Source: Bacillota bacterium
GTDB lineage: Bacteria > Bacillota_I > Bacilli_A > RF39 > UBA660
Reading direction: 5' to 3'
DNA: 64,000 nt
NCBI GenBank assembly: GCA_023430885.1
Contig: JAEYYH010000015.1
Location: forward strand, 1-64,000
Under the pieces are notes generated by a model. It ran no database searches, had not been told where the DNA came from, and saw only the letters and a program-made list of their open reading frames with translations. Both the position numbers and the translations under genes were made by a program. Within the stretch, counting starts at the first letter, position 1. Each line of letters opens with the position of its first letter. This document shows positions 1 to 7,443 of the stretch, piece by piece.

Positions 1-1016
1 TAAAAGAAGCAAAAAGAGGAGGATTCGAAACCACCGCCAATAATGTAGTAGGCGCAATCGAAGATGCTTGTCAGCTTCAACTACTTAAGGGTGAAACAAT
101 AACAGCAACATATACATTTACAAATGGAGTAGTGTCACCAAGTTTAAATGTTAAAGGGAAATTACCAACGACTGGAACTGCGACAGTAGACTCTAGTTGT
201 AATGTAACTCTAAACGTAACAAATGGGACATTTACAGCAACAAAAATATCTACAGAGGATACAGTAACGGTAGTAGAAGGTGGAGAAGCCCCAGAAGAAC
301 CAACAACATATACTGTATATGCAAATGGAACAGCCGTATATTTTAATCCAGTAACAGGAGCAACATGTACAGCAGGAGAAGCGGTAAGTACAACAGGAAC
401 CAAAACTGGATGTATGAAGTGGTATGCTTTTAATGATGGTGGAGCATCTACTGATACAATCAATTTGATACTAGACCATAATACAACTGCTTTAGTAGCA
501 TGGAATTCTACAGGAAGTAATGTTAGTGGTCCAACAAATGTTATGACACAGCTTCAAACTGATACTAGTGCTTGGGCAGGAGTGCCTACAAGAAGTGATA
601 GTTATAGTGTAAGTAATGGAACAGCTACTTATACAATAAATTATAGTACATATAAGGCTAGACTTATAAAGGCATCAGAAATTGCAACAATAACAGGTAA
701 TAGTAGTTTTGTTGAAGCAACTGCTACATCTTCAAACTGGTTTTATTTAGACAGTAATAATCAAACACAAACCGCAACTACAACAGGAGCAAGTAATTAT
801 GACTGGCTATTTGATTATACAAACGGGTGTACTAGTTACGGATGCAATATTGCTGATGCAAGTAACTATGGGTACTGGACATCTACAGCTGTCTCTGGCA
901 ATTCTAACATCGCTTGGTTCGTGAATGGGTACGGCTACTTGAACAACTACCTCGTAGACCGTACAGGCAGCTACGGCGTGCGCCCAGTTATAACTATCTT
1001 AAAATCTAATCTCTAA
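1..1016 (+). CDS. Pilin-like surface protein with variable C-terminal domain (5' truncated)
   Basis: The reading frame is open from the window edge (codons begin at base 3), so the N-terminus is missing. The first visible residues (EAKRGGFETTANNVVGAIED) resemble the part just after the hydrophobic helix of Gram-positive type IV pilins, so I infer a lost prepilin leader upstream. A beta-rich, Thr/Asn-rich region follows, then a C-terminal domain with Cys pairs and Trp residues that ends in YWTST...YGVRPVITI, a pattern common at the tips of gut Firmicutes surface proteins with a lectin-like fold. The last 35 codons are much richer in G+C (about 54% over 888-989) than the rest and carry the pattern of a DGR variable region. 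The prepilin peptidase and pilus ATPase it would need are encoded at 10735 and 14314. No retrotranscriptase lies in the window. Confidence 0.75.
   Translation, partial: KEAKRGGFETTANNVVGAIEDACQLQLLKGETITATYTFTNGVVSPSLNVKGKLPTTGTATVDSSCNVTLNVTNGTFTATKISTEDTVTVVEGGEAPEEPTTYTVYANGTAVYFNPVTGATCTAGEAVSTTGTKTGCMKWYAFNDGGASTDTINLILDHNTTALVAWNSTGSNVSGPTNVMTQLQTDTSAWAGVPTRSDSYSVSNGTATYTINYSTYKARLIKASEIATITGNSSFVEATATSSNWFYLDSNNQTQTATTTGASNYDWLFDYTNGCTSYGCNIADASNYGYWTSTAVSGNSNIAWFVNGYGYLNNYLVDRTGSYGVRPVITILKSNL
888..992 (+). other. Candidate DGR variable region at the 3' end of the pilin-like gene
   Basis: In this stretch 16 of the 17 codons at presumed variable positions end in C or T (for example AAC, ATC, TTC, TAC, CTC, GAC, CGT, AGC). 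They alternate with an invariant-looking scaffold (GCT TGG, GTG, GGC, TTG, GTA, ACA, then GGC GTG CGC CCA). This is what adenine-specific mutagenesis of AAC/AAT codons in a template repeat produces. The local G+C jump fits replacement by a template copy. No template repeat was found by eye in the window, so the assignment rests on the pattern only. Confidence 0.45.
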
Positions 1017-1059
1017 AATAGAAACAAGAGAATAAATAAAGAGAAGATAATAAAAAGGG

Positions 1060-1149
1060 ATGAAGGAAGAAAACTGGAATCCCAGTGGGAGCAAGTGTGA
1101 CTTTAGGCACGCTTGTAATAGGAAAAAATGCTATGCTTTTTTCCGTTAA
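1060..1149 (+). CDS. Possible 29-residue Cys-containing small ORF
   Basis: ATG at 1060 opens a 29-codon frame with three Cys residues and basic/aromatic content (ending RKKCYAFFR), stopping at TAA 1147-1149. A purine-rich GAGAAG lies 14 bases upstream, which is too far for an ideal ribosome site. The same bases fold into several hairpins, so the frame may be chance. I recognise no family. Confidence 0.15.
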   Translation: MKEENWNPSGSKCDFRHACNRKKCYAFFR

Positions 1150-1362
1150 AGGTAGTCATCTCTCGCAAGAAACTTGCATGAGATGACTTCCGGTTTATTC
1201 AAAATTGAGTTAAAAAATTTAGTTAGTATTTATGTACTACCTATTTAATATTGTTAAGAGTTGTCGTACTGGGAACTTTAACGCACCATAATGAAAGAGA
1301 ACTCGAACTTTTCGAGTAGATATAAAAAATACTAACTAAATAAATAGTTGGTATTTTTTTGA
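1071..1362 (+). ncRNA. Candidate structured RNA downstream of the pilin-like gene
   Basis: This gene-free stretch (1017-1450) is dense in inverted repeats. Consecutive stems are ACTGG/CCAGT (1072-1085), CAAGTGTG/CACGCTTG (1092-1115, one wobble), GGAAAAAA/TTTTTTCC (1121-1144) and AGTCATCTC/GAGATGACT (1154-1188, with an inner GCAAG/CTTGC). Next come a bulged GTTAA-AGTT/AACT-TTAAC stem (1253-1282) and ACTCGA/TCGAGT, and the run ends in a T-rich terminator at 1324-1360. A separate promoter for the next gene follows the terminator, so the structures belong to the pilin transcript's 3' end or to an independent RNA. I know no family with this layout. Confidence 0.35.
1324..1362 (+). terminator. Rho-independent terminator with competing upstream arm
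   Basis: AAAAATACTAACT and AGTTGGTATTTTT form a stem with one wobble and an 8-base loop, followed by a T run. The 5' arm is also perfectly complementary over 14 bases to 1218-1231, so two exclusive folds are possible. Confidence 0.7.
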
Positions 1363-1387
1363 TATACATTGCAGAAAATATTATAAT
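1359..1387 (+). promoter_or_regulatory. Promoter for the lipoprotein gene
   Basis: TTGATA (1359-1364) and TATAAT (1382-1387) are 17 bases apart, directly after the terminator and upstream of the gene at 1451. Confidence 0.5.
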
Positions 1388-1450
1388 TTAGTATAATTCA
1401 GATAGATACTATAAATCTGTGTGTTAGAATATTTAAGGAGAAGGAATAAT

Positions 1451-1939
1451 ATGAAAAAAATACTAACTGTGTTCCTTATAGGAATGACATGTTTTTCTTT
1501 AGTTGGTTGTAGTAATAATTCAGTTGCAATCGGAGATAAGTCAGAATATATAGCAAGTGATAATTTAGTAAGTTTGAAAGTGAAAAGTGAAAGTTTAACA
1601 AAATCGAGTGTTTCTTTAATTTTAGAAAACCATACTGATGATAATTATATATATGGAAATTACTATTCAATTGAATATCAAAAAAAAGATGGTCTTTGGT
1701 ATAAAATAATTCCTAACAGTAAAATGAATTTCAATATGATAGGTTATATATTAAAAGCAAATGATTCTAATGAAATAATAATTAATTGGGAAGAAGCCTA
1801 TGGAAAACTAACAAGTGGTAAATATAGAATTATTAAAGAGGTTTATGTGGAATCACAGCAATTAGAAGAACCAATTGATATGAATGAATTTGAAATAAGC
1901 CAAACTATATATGTAAGTGCAGAATTTACAATTGAGTAA
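1451..1939 (+). CDS. Lipoprotein with bacterial Ig-like domain
   Basis: The 162-residue product starts with a lipoprotein signal: MKKI, a hydrophobic core, then lipobox LVGC with the acylated Cys near residue 20. ATG 1451 is chosen because AAGGAG (1434-1439) sits at good spacing; an in-frame GTG at 1421 has no such site. The mature part (VSLKVKSESLT...VSLILEN) resembles Ig-like domains found in many Gram-positive lipoproteins (Big_14 type), giving a small surface-anchored beta-sandwich. Its ligand is unknown. It is a single-gene unit with its own promoter and terminator. Confidence 0.7.
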   Translation: MKKILTVFLIGMTCFSLVGCSNNSVAIGDKSEYIASDNLVSLKVKSESLTKSSVSLILENHTDDNYIYGNYYSIEYQKKDGLWYKIIPNSKMNFNMIGYILKANDSNEIIINWEEAYGKLTSGKYRIIKEVYVESQQLEEPIDMNEFEISQTIYVSAEFTIE

Positions 1940-1961
1940 TGTCTCAGATAAAAATTAATTT

Positions 1962-1994
1962 AAGATTAACTTCTTAAGTTAATCTTTTTATTTT
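1962..1994 (+). terminator. Rho-independent terminator
   Basis: An 11-bp perfect stem (AAGATTAACTT/AAGTTAATCTT) with a 3-base loop, followed by T-rich sequence, ends the lipoprotein unit. Confidence 0.8.
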
Positions 1995-2170
1995 GGCTTA
2001 AAATAATTTCTCTCATTTTTTAAAATAACTTTTATAATTTTCAACTTTATTAGTAAAATCAAACATATAAAAAGAAGATATATTACAATTTTGATTTACA
2101 CTCAATTGATAATTTAAGTTGTAATATGATTTAATAAATGTTACCATATAAATAATAGGAGTTGAACAAA

Positions 2171-2902
2171 ATGGAAAATGAACAAGTAATTAAAAAAAGT
2201 AATCATACGGCACTTGGGGTACTATTAGGTTTTATTGTTGGAGGCCTTTTATTTGGTTTTGGTACCTATTATGTAATCAGCAATAATACTGAAGAAAACA
2301 AAGATAATGCTAGTGAAGAAGTTAATAATGAAGATGATGCAGATAGTGATGATGCTACATCAAATACCAATGATTTGGCAGTGACTAAAATATTAACTGG
2401 CGAATATTCTGGAAGTGCAACAACAATTGTATTATATAAAGGTGAAATATATATAAGTTTTGATCCTTGTACTGGTAGTGATGGTATTATTGATAACTAC
2501 TGTAATTTAATTAGCGGCTTAGTAAAATCATATAGGGAATATAGCTTCGAAAATTTTGATTATGAGGCCATTGGAATTACAAAAAGTTATAGATATAGTA
2601 ATTCATTAAATACTAAATTTTTGGGATTAAAATTAGATATATCAGAAGTAAAATCAGTTTATCCTGTAATGAATGGTCAAACAATTTATCAATCTAGACA
2701 AGGTATTGCTTTGATATTAAATGACGGTAGTTTAGCTGTATTATCTTTTGAAAATATTGTAAAAAATAATTTGGTTCCAAAAAAAGTTGATGAATTAAAG
2801 AATATTGTTAAAGTTGAAAACAGTTTAAGTACTGGTGGAATGAATACTGTAGCTGTAGATAATTCTGGAAAAGAATATAATTTATATGAATATTTTGAAT
2901 AG
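2171..2902 (+). CDS. Hypothetical single-pass membrane protein
   Basis: A 243-residue protein. Residues about 13-37 form one hydrophobic segment (ALGVLLGFIVGGLLFGFG), followed by a very acidic Asn/Asp/Glu linker (about 40-70) and a globular C-terminal domain of about 170 residues that should lie outside the cell. ATG 2171 is chosen over TTG 2162 because AGGAG (2157-2161) is nine bases upstream of the ATG but touches the TTG. I recognise no family. It is flanked by terminators and appears monocistronic. Confidence 0.65.
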   Translation: MENEQVIKKSNHTALGVLLGFIVGGLLFGFGTYYVISNNTEENKDNASEEVNNEDDADSDDATSNTNDLAVTKILTGEYSGSATTIVLYKGEIYISFDPCTGSDGIIDNYCNLISGLVKSYREYSFENFDYEAIGITKSYRYSNSLNTKFLGLKLDISEVKSVYPVMNGQTIYQSRQGIALILNDGSLAVLSFENIVKNNLVPKKVDELKNIVKVENSLSTGGMNTVAVDNSGKEYNLYEYFE

Positions 2903-2927
2903 AAAATCAATTTTATAATAACAAAAT

Positions 2928-2963
2928 AAAAAAGGCAAATAGTTATCTATCTGTCTTTTTTCT
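2928..2963 (+). terminator. Rho-independent terminator
   Basis: A 14-position stem, imperfect at two sites, joins AAAAAGGCAAATAG to CTATCTGTCTTTTT and ends in a T run after the membrane protein gene. Confidence 0.65.
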
Positions 2964-3070
2964 TTATAGAAAAATTGGTTTAACAACATACTTACTTTGG
3001 AAAATGTATATTATATAAGTTATTATAATACCTATATTTCATATAATTCATTGTTAGGAGAGTGATATTC

Positions 3071-4051
3071 TTGTGTACAGCTATGTCAGTAACTTCAAAA
3101 AGCAAAAAGCATTTTTTTGGTAGAACGATGGATTTTTCATACGAATTAGATCCAGAAATATATATATCGCCACGTGATTATAAATGGGATACAGGCATTA
3201 ATAATAATGTAATTAGTAATAAGTACAAATTTATTGGAATTGGTCAAGATATAGGTAAGATTACTTTTGCAGATGGAGCAAATGAACTTGGGCTTGCTGG
3301 TGCTGTTTTATTTTTTCCAGGATATGCTGATTACAGTAATTGTGAATATAGTGATGCTGATCGTATTTCTATTGCATCTATTGATATAATTAATTATATT
3401 TTAGGTAATTGTTCTGATATTCAAGATGTTATAAAAAGATATAATAGTATAAATATAATTGGTGTTGAAGACTCTGTTACAAATTCAGTAGCACCACTTC
3501 ACTGGATATTTGTAGATAAAAAAGGTAAATGCATTACTATTGAGAAGACAGCTAATGGTTTAAAAATTTTTGATAATCAGTTGAAAGTATTAGCAAATAG
3601 TCCGGATTTTGAGTGGCATATGACTAATTTAAGAAATTACATAAATATTTCACCAGTTCAGCAAGAAAGTGTTTCATGGGAAGATATTATAATTACGCCG
3701 TTCGGTCAAGGGGCCGGCACCTTTGGTTTGCCTGGTGATTATACTTCACCATCAAGATTTCTAAGGACAGCTTATTTAAAGAGTTTCACTTATATACCAG
3801 AAAAAGATGATGAAGTAATAAATACATGCTTCAATATTATGAAAGGTGTTACAATACCAAAAGGCACGGTTATAACAAAACGAGGAACAAATGATTATAC
3901 TCAGTATACCGCTTTTATAAATACTGATAGTGGCGATTACTATTTTAATACTTATTCTAATAATCAAATAACTAAAGTAAATATAAATCAAATTGATAGT
4001 GATAATATAATTTCATTAGGAAAAATTAATAAACACATGACATTTAATTAG
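3071..4051 (+). CDS. Choloylglycine hydrolase / penicillin V acylase family amidase
   Basis: An Ntn hydrolase of 326 residues, the normal length for bile salt hydrolases. The TTG start at 3071 is required: it places Cys at residue 2 as the N-terminal nucleophile, and AGGAG (3056-3060) is ten bases upstream. Conserved residues seen are Cys2, Arg18, Asp21 (GRTMDF), Asn176 (LANSP) and Arg229 (PSRFLR), with the family loop LPGDYT. The position that is Asn in bile salt hydrolases and Tyr in penicillin acylases (about 82) appears to be Phe81 here (AGAVLFFP), so bile-acid deconjugation cannot be assumed; another N-acyl amide may be the substrate. No signal peptide is seen, so it is cytoplasmic. It forms a single-gene unit. 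Confidence 0.88.
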   Translation: MCTAMSVTSKSKKHFFGRTMDFSYELDPEIYISPRDYKWDTGINNNVISNKYKFIGIGQDIGKITFADGANELGLAGAVLFFPGYADYSNCEYSDADRISIASIDIINYILGNCSDIQDVIKRYNSINIIGVEDSVTNSVAPLHWIFVDKKGKCITIEKTANGLKIFDNQLKVLANSPDFEWHMTNLRNYINISPVQQESVSWEDIIITPFGQGAGTFGLPGDYTSPSRFLRTAYLKSFTYIPEKDDEVINTCFNIMKGVTIPKGTVITKRGTNDYTQYTAFINTDSGDYYFNTYSNNQITKVNINQIDSDNIISLGKINKHMTFN

Positions 4052-4072
4052 TTAAATAACATAACTATAATC

Positions 4073-4104
4073 AAAATATCAATTAAAAAGATTGATATTT
4101 TTAT
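4073..4104 (+). terminator. Rho-independent terminator
   Basis: AAAATATCAAT pairs with ATTGATATTTT around a 7-base loop and a T run follows. Confidence 0.75.
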
Positions 4105-4171
4105 TATTTATAGACAAATTCAACCAAAAACAATATAATAGAAGATATAGAAAATTTCAGGGGGAATTTTT

Positions 4172-5332
4172 ATGGATATTAAAAGAAATGTATGTGCAAT
4201 AATTGATGGACAAGCTGGTAGTTGTGGAAAAGGTAAGGCAATAGGGCAGTATGCTCTAGAAAAAAACGTTGAAGTGGCTATAGCTAACTGTATGCCTAAT
4301 GCTGGTCATACATTTAGTAGTAATGGTAAAAAAAGGATATTTAGAAATATACCTGTTTCTTCAGTAAATCTTAATACTAAGTTGTTTTTAGGAGCAGGTT
4401 CTGTTATTGATATGGAAGTCTTAGAAAAAGAATATGAAGATAATAAAGACATTTTAGAAGGTAGAGAAATAATAGTCCATCCTATGGTGCCAATTATTGA
4501 GCAAAGACATATTGATAGAGAAAAACAAGAACTAAGATCAGGTTCTACTTTTAAAGGTGGAGGAGCCTGCTTAGCTGAAAAAGTTATGCGTAGCCCAGAA
4601 CTAAAATTCTTTAAGGAATTTAAAAATATAAAAGCTGATGCAGATTATCATCAAAAGTTAATTGCTAGTTTAAAAGAGGCAAAACATGTTTTAATTGAGG
4701 GATCACAAGGATGTGATTTAGATTTAAATCATAGTGGACACTATCCATACGTTACTAGTAGACAAATTTCAGTAGCGCAAATGTGTGCTGATTCAGGAAT
4801 ATCTCCAATGCTTCTTAAAGATATTATTATGGTTATAAGACCTTTTCCAATTAGAATTAGTAATACAACTAATATAGGCAAGAAAATATATAGTGGCGAT
4901 TATGGGCATTCTGAAGAATTGACTTGGGATCAGATAAATATAGGTGCTTTTCTTGGAATATATCCTACAATGATTGATGAAGCAATGATTGAAGAGTGGA
5001 AAGATTTAGTTAAAGATTATGCTGAATATACAACAGTTACTAAACAAAAAAGAAGAATATTTGATATAGATATAGAATTACTAAAAAAGAACGTTAATAT
5101 AAATACTCCAACTAGCATTTATTTAAACTTCTTTCAGCATTTAGGAACCCAATATGAAAATGTTTCTGGCAAATACGATGGGTACGGAAACATATACATA
5201 GACAAATACCAACGAGAATATTTAGCGTGGTTAGAAGGGGAATTAGATGTCCCAATAACTATGCTAGGCACAGGTGCAGATTTAAAAGAATATATAGATA
5301 GAACACCATATATTAAAAAATTATCAAAATAA
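4172..5332 (+). CDS. Adenylosuccinate synthetase homologue, PurZ-like
   Basis: The 386-residue protein clearly belongs to the PurA family: the P-loop-like GSCGKGK (residues 16-22), NAGHT with the catalytic His (46), GSTFKGGGA, EGSQG, HYPYVTSRQ and TVTKQKRR. It is shorter than the usual 430 residues and resembles archaeal/phage forms. Two changes stand out. The catalytic Asp of GDEGKGK is Ser17, and the TKxD guanine-recognition motif is replaced by LNFFQHL. Both are reported for phage PurZ, which ligates aspartate to dGMP using ATP on the way to 2-aminoadenine. No dATPase, MazG-like or DpoZ partner gene is nearby. A normal IMP-to-adenylosuccinate role or a specialised metabolic role remains possible. 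GGGGG precedes the ATG. Confidence 0.7.
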   Translation: MDIKRNVCAIIDGQAGSCGKGKAIGQYALEKNVEVAIANCMPNAGHTFSSNGKKRIFRNIPVSSVNLNTKLFLGAGSVIDMEVLEKEYEDNKDILEGREIIVHPMVPIIEQRHIDREKQELRSGSTFKGGGACLAEKVMRSPELKFFKEFKNIKADADYHQKLIASLKEAKHVLIEGSQGCDLDLNHSGHYPYVTSRQISVAQMCADSGISPMLLKDIIMVIRPFPIRISNTTNIGKKIYSGDYGHSEELTWDQINIGAFLGIYPTMIDEAMIEEWKDLVKDYAEYTTVTKQKRRIFDIDIELLKKNVNINTPTSIYLNFFQHLGTQYENVSGKYDGYGNIYIDKYQREYLAWLEGELDVPITMLGTGADLKEYIDRTPYIKKLSK

Positions 5333-5383
5333 TATCATATAAATTTATTTATATGATAGAAAATTAATATTGGAGGCGTTGTA

Positions 5384-5788
5384 ATGAAACAAATATCTAA
5401 CGAAGATAAACAAGTTGGGATAAAGGAAAAAGCAATTGCTAAAATAATAACTATTACTTTATTTTCAATAGTTATTGTAGTGATTGTATCTATACTTGTA
5501 ATTAAGTATTCATATAATAAAATTATTGAAGGGCTTTCTAAAAACACTTATTATGTTTTAGAAGTAGATGAAAACAATATAGAAAAGATAGTTTCGTTAA
5601 TACAAGATGAAAAACAAACATATTGTGATTCTTTATATAAGATAGAATATTATAATATGTTTCCTGACGGTACCTCTTATTTATTGTATTGTGAAGATGA
5701 AGATAATATAAAATTTAGTATTGATAAAGTTGGAACTGATGTGTTATCAAAATATATATATGATAATGGTACAAGAGGAGTAAGGTAA
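5384..5788 (+). CDS. Hypothetical small membrane protein
   Basis: A 134-residue protein with a charged N-terminus, one transmembrane helix at about residues 20-42 (IITITLFSIVIVVIVSILVI) and a soluble, acidic C-terminal domain with two Cys residues that probably faces outward. GGAGG (5372-5376) fixes the ATG. It starts 51 bases after the PurA-like gene with no terminator between them, so the two are probably co-transcribed. No family is recognised. Confidence 0.6.
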   Translation: MKQISNEDKQVGIKEKAIAKIITITLFSIVIVVIVSILVIKYSYNKIIEGLSKNTYYVLEVDENNIEKIVSLIQDEKQTYCDSLYKIEYYNMFPDGTSYLLYCEDEDNIKFSIDKVGTDVLSKYIYDNGTRGVR

Positions 5789-5809
5789 TTATCATTTAAA
5801 AGTAGTTAT

Positions 5810-5844
5810 AAAACATTAATATATCTAATATTAATGTTTTTATA
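5810..5844 (+). terminator. Rho-independent terminator
   Basis: AAAACATTAATAT and ATATTAATGTTTT form a perfect 13-bp stem with a 5-base loop, then a T-rich tail. It separates the PurA-like unit from cysS. Confidence 0.8.
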
Positions 5845-5898
5845 TAGAATTAATCATATTAAAATGTCGATTTTTCTTTTTTATTTATATGTCATTTA

Positions 5899-5907
5899 TG
5901 ATATAAT
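5899..5907 (+). promoter_or_regulatory. Extended -10 promoter of the cysS leader
   Basis: TGATATAAT is an extended -10 element with no good -35. The predicted start (about 5914) lies just before the ribosome site of the leader ORF, so the leader is translated from near the 5' end of the mRNA. Confidence 0.5.
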
Positions 5908-5927
5908 TAATTACAGGAAGTGATTTT

Positions 5928-5975
5928 ATGTTAAATAAAATAATATATAATCGATGTTGTGAGTATAATTATTAA
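5928..5975 (+). CDS. Leader peptide with tandem Cys codons upstream of cysS
   Basis: A 15-codon ORF (MLNKIIYNRCCEYNY) with AGGAAG (5915-5920) seven bases before its ATG. It holds two consecutive TGT codons and ends 27 bases before the cysteinyl-tRNA synthetase gene. Ribosome stalling at the Cys codons when charged tRNA-Cys is scarce would cover an AT-rich inverted repeat (about 5965-5993) that abuts the cysS ribosome site. This is typical attenuation or translational-coupling logic. No T-run terminator lies between, so control would act on translation. The regulatory role is inferred. Confidence 0.5.
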   Translation: MLNKIIYNRCCEYNY

Positions 5976-6002
5976 ACATATATTTAATTATAGGAGGAAG
6001 TT

Positions 6003-7400
6003 ATGAGATTATATAATACGTTATCAAGAGAAATAGAAGATTTTAAACCAATTAGTGATAAAGAGGTCACTATGTATACATGTGGTCCTACTGTATATCA
6101 TTACGCTCATATAGGGAACTTAAGATCATATATATCAGAAGATATATTAGAAAAAGCATTAAACTATTTAGGTTACAATGTAAAAAGATGTATGAATATT
6201 ACGGATGTTGGACATTTAAGTAGTGATTCAGATAGTGGCGAAGATAAAATGCTTAAGGGTGCTATTAGAGAACATAAAACTGTTTTACAAATAGCTGCTT
6301 ACTATACTGAAGCTTTTAAAAAAGATTGTCAAAAACTAAATATAGCTTGGCCAAAAATTGTGTCTCCAGCTACAGATAACATTGACGAGTATATTAAAAT
6401 AATAACTGAGTTATTAGAGACTGGTTATGCCTATATTGCAGGCGGTAATGTTTATTTTGATACGTCAAAATTAAAAGATTATTATGTGCTTACTAATCAT
6501 AAAGAAGACGAAATGGTAGTAGGTGTAAGAGAAGGTGTTGAGGAAGACACTAACAAAAGAAACCAAGCAGATTTTGTACTTTGGTTTACAAAATCTAAGT
6601 TTGATGATCAAGAACTAAAATGGGAAAGCCCATGGGGATATGGTTATCCAGGATGGCACATTGAATGTTCTGGTATCTCTTTAAAATATTTAGGCGAATT
6701 TTTAGATATACACTGTGGTGGAGTAGATAATATATTTCCACATCATACCAACGAGATAGCTCAGTCTGAAAGTTATTTAGGCCATAAATGGTGTAATTAC
6801 TGGTTTCATGTTGAACATTTAAATGATAATACTGGTAAAATGAGTAAATCAAAAGGCGATTTTCTTATGGTTTCACTACTTGAAGAAAAGGGTTATAATC
6901 CACTAGCATATCGTTTAATGTGTATGCAATCACATTACCGTAAACAATTATTATTCACTTATGATGCTTTGGATAATGCAACAAATGCATACAATAAATT
7001 ATTAAGCAAAATAAAAAACTTAAAAGAAAATAAAGAAGGAGATATCGAAGGTGTCGATAATTATATCGAAAGTTTTAAGAATTCTCTAGCAGATGACTTA
7101 AATACTGCTACTTCGTTAACCATTTTATATGATGTTTTAAAAAGTGATTTAAATAATAATTCTAAATTATATTTAGTTTCAGAATTTGATAAGGTTCTTT
7201 CATTAAATTTATTAAATGATGAAGTTACAGAAATTAATGAGGATACTAAAAAGTACATTGAAGAAATGATTGAAAAAAGAAATGCTGCTAAGAAAAATAA
7301 AGACTTTGCTCTAGCAGATGAAATAAGGGATGAACTTGCTAGTAAAAATATATTTATTAAAGATACTAGAGAAGGTACTACTTACGAAATTAAAGAATAA
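6003..7400 (+). CDS. cysS: Cysteinyl-tRNA synthetase
   Basis: Class I aminoacyl-tRNA synthetase of 465 residues, the usual length, which charges tRNA-Cys in the cytoplasm. Visible motifs are CGPTVY with the zinc-ligand Cys27, the HIGH-type signature HIGN (36-39), zinc-site GWHIECSG and HHTNE, and KMSKSKGD for ATP binding. AGGAGG precedes the ATG. Downstream is truB, separated by a terminator. A leader peptide with two Cys codons lies just upstream and may regulate it. Confidence 0.97.
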   Translation: MRLYNTLSREIEDFKPISDKEVTMYTCGPTVYHYAHIGNLRSYISEDILEKALNYLGYNVKRCMNITDVGHLSSDSDSGEDKMLKGAIREHKTVLQIAAYYTEAFKKDCQKLNIAWPKIVSPATDNIDEYIKIITELLETGYAYIAGGNVYFDTSKLKDYYVLTNHKEDEMVVGVREGVEEDTNKRNQADFVLWFTKSKFDDQELKWESPWGYGYPGWHIECSGISLKYLGEFLDIHCGGVDNIFPHHTNEIAQSESYLGHKWCNYWFHVEHLNDNTGKMSKSKGDFLMVSLLEEKGYNPLAYRLMCMQSHYRKQLLFTYDALDNATNAYNKLLSKIKNLKENKEGDIEGVDNYIESFKNSLADDLNTATSLTILYDVLKSDLNNNSKLYLVSEFDKVLSLNLLNDEVTEINEDTKKYIEEMIEKRNAAKKNKDFALADEIRDELASKNIFIKDTREGTTYEIKE

Positions 7401-7428
7401 AAAGATAACACTCGATGTTATCTTTTCT
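7401..7428 (+). terminator. Rho-independent terminator between cysS and truB
   Basis: AAAGATAACA pairs with TGTTATCTTT around CTCGA, then TTC. It starts right after the cysS stop; some read-through into truB is likely because truB begins 16 bases later without a clear promoter. Confidence 0.7.
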
Positions 7429-7443
7429 ATATAGGAGGATTCC

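Noticed and set aside
888..1365. Template repeat for the pilin variable region within the window
   Set aside because: No near-copy of the variable region scaffold (GGC GTG CGC CCA) was found by eye on either strand elsewhere; the template, if any, is outside.
3062..3073. GTG start of the hydrolase at 3062
   Set aside because: It would leave residues before the Cys nucleophile, and it lies one base after the ribosome site. The TTG at 3071 gives Cys2.
4172..5332. A Z-genome prophage around the PurA-like gene
   Set aside because: Neighbours are bacterial housekeeping and no polymerase, dATPase or phage structural genes are present.
5332..6003. T-box riboswitch in front of cysS
   Set aside because: No AGGGTGG-like T-box motif or large specifier stem is visible; only the short Cys-codon leader.
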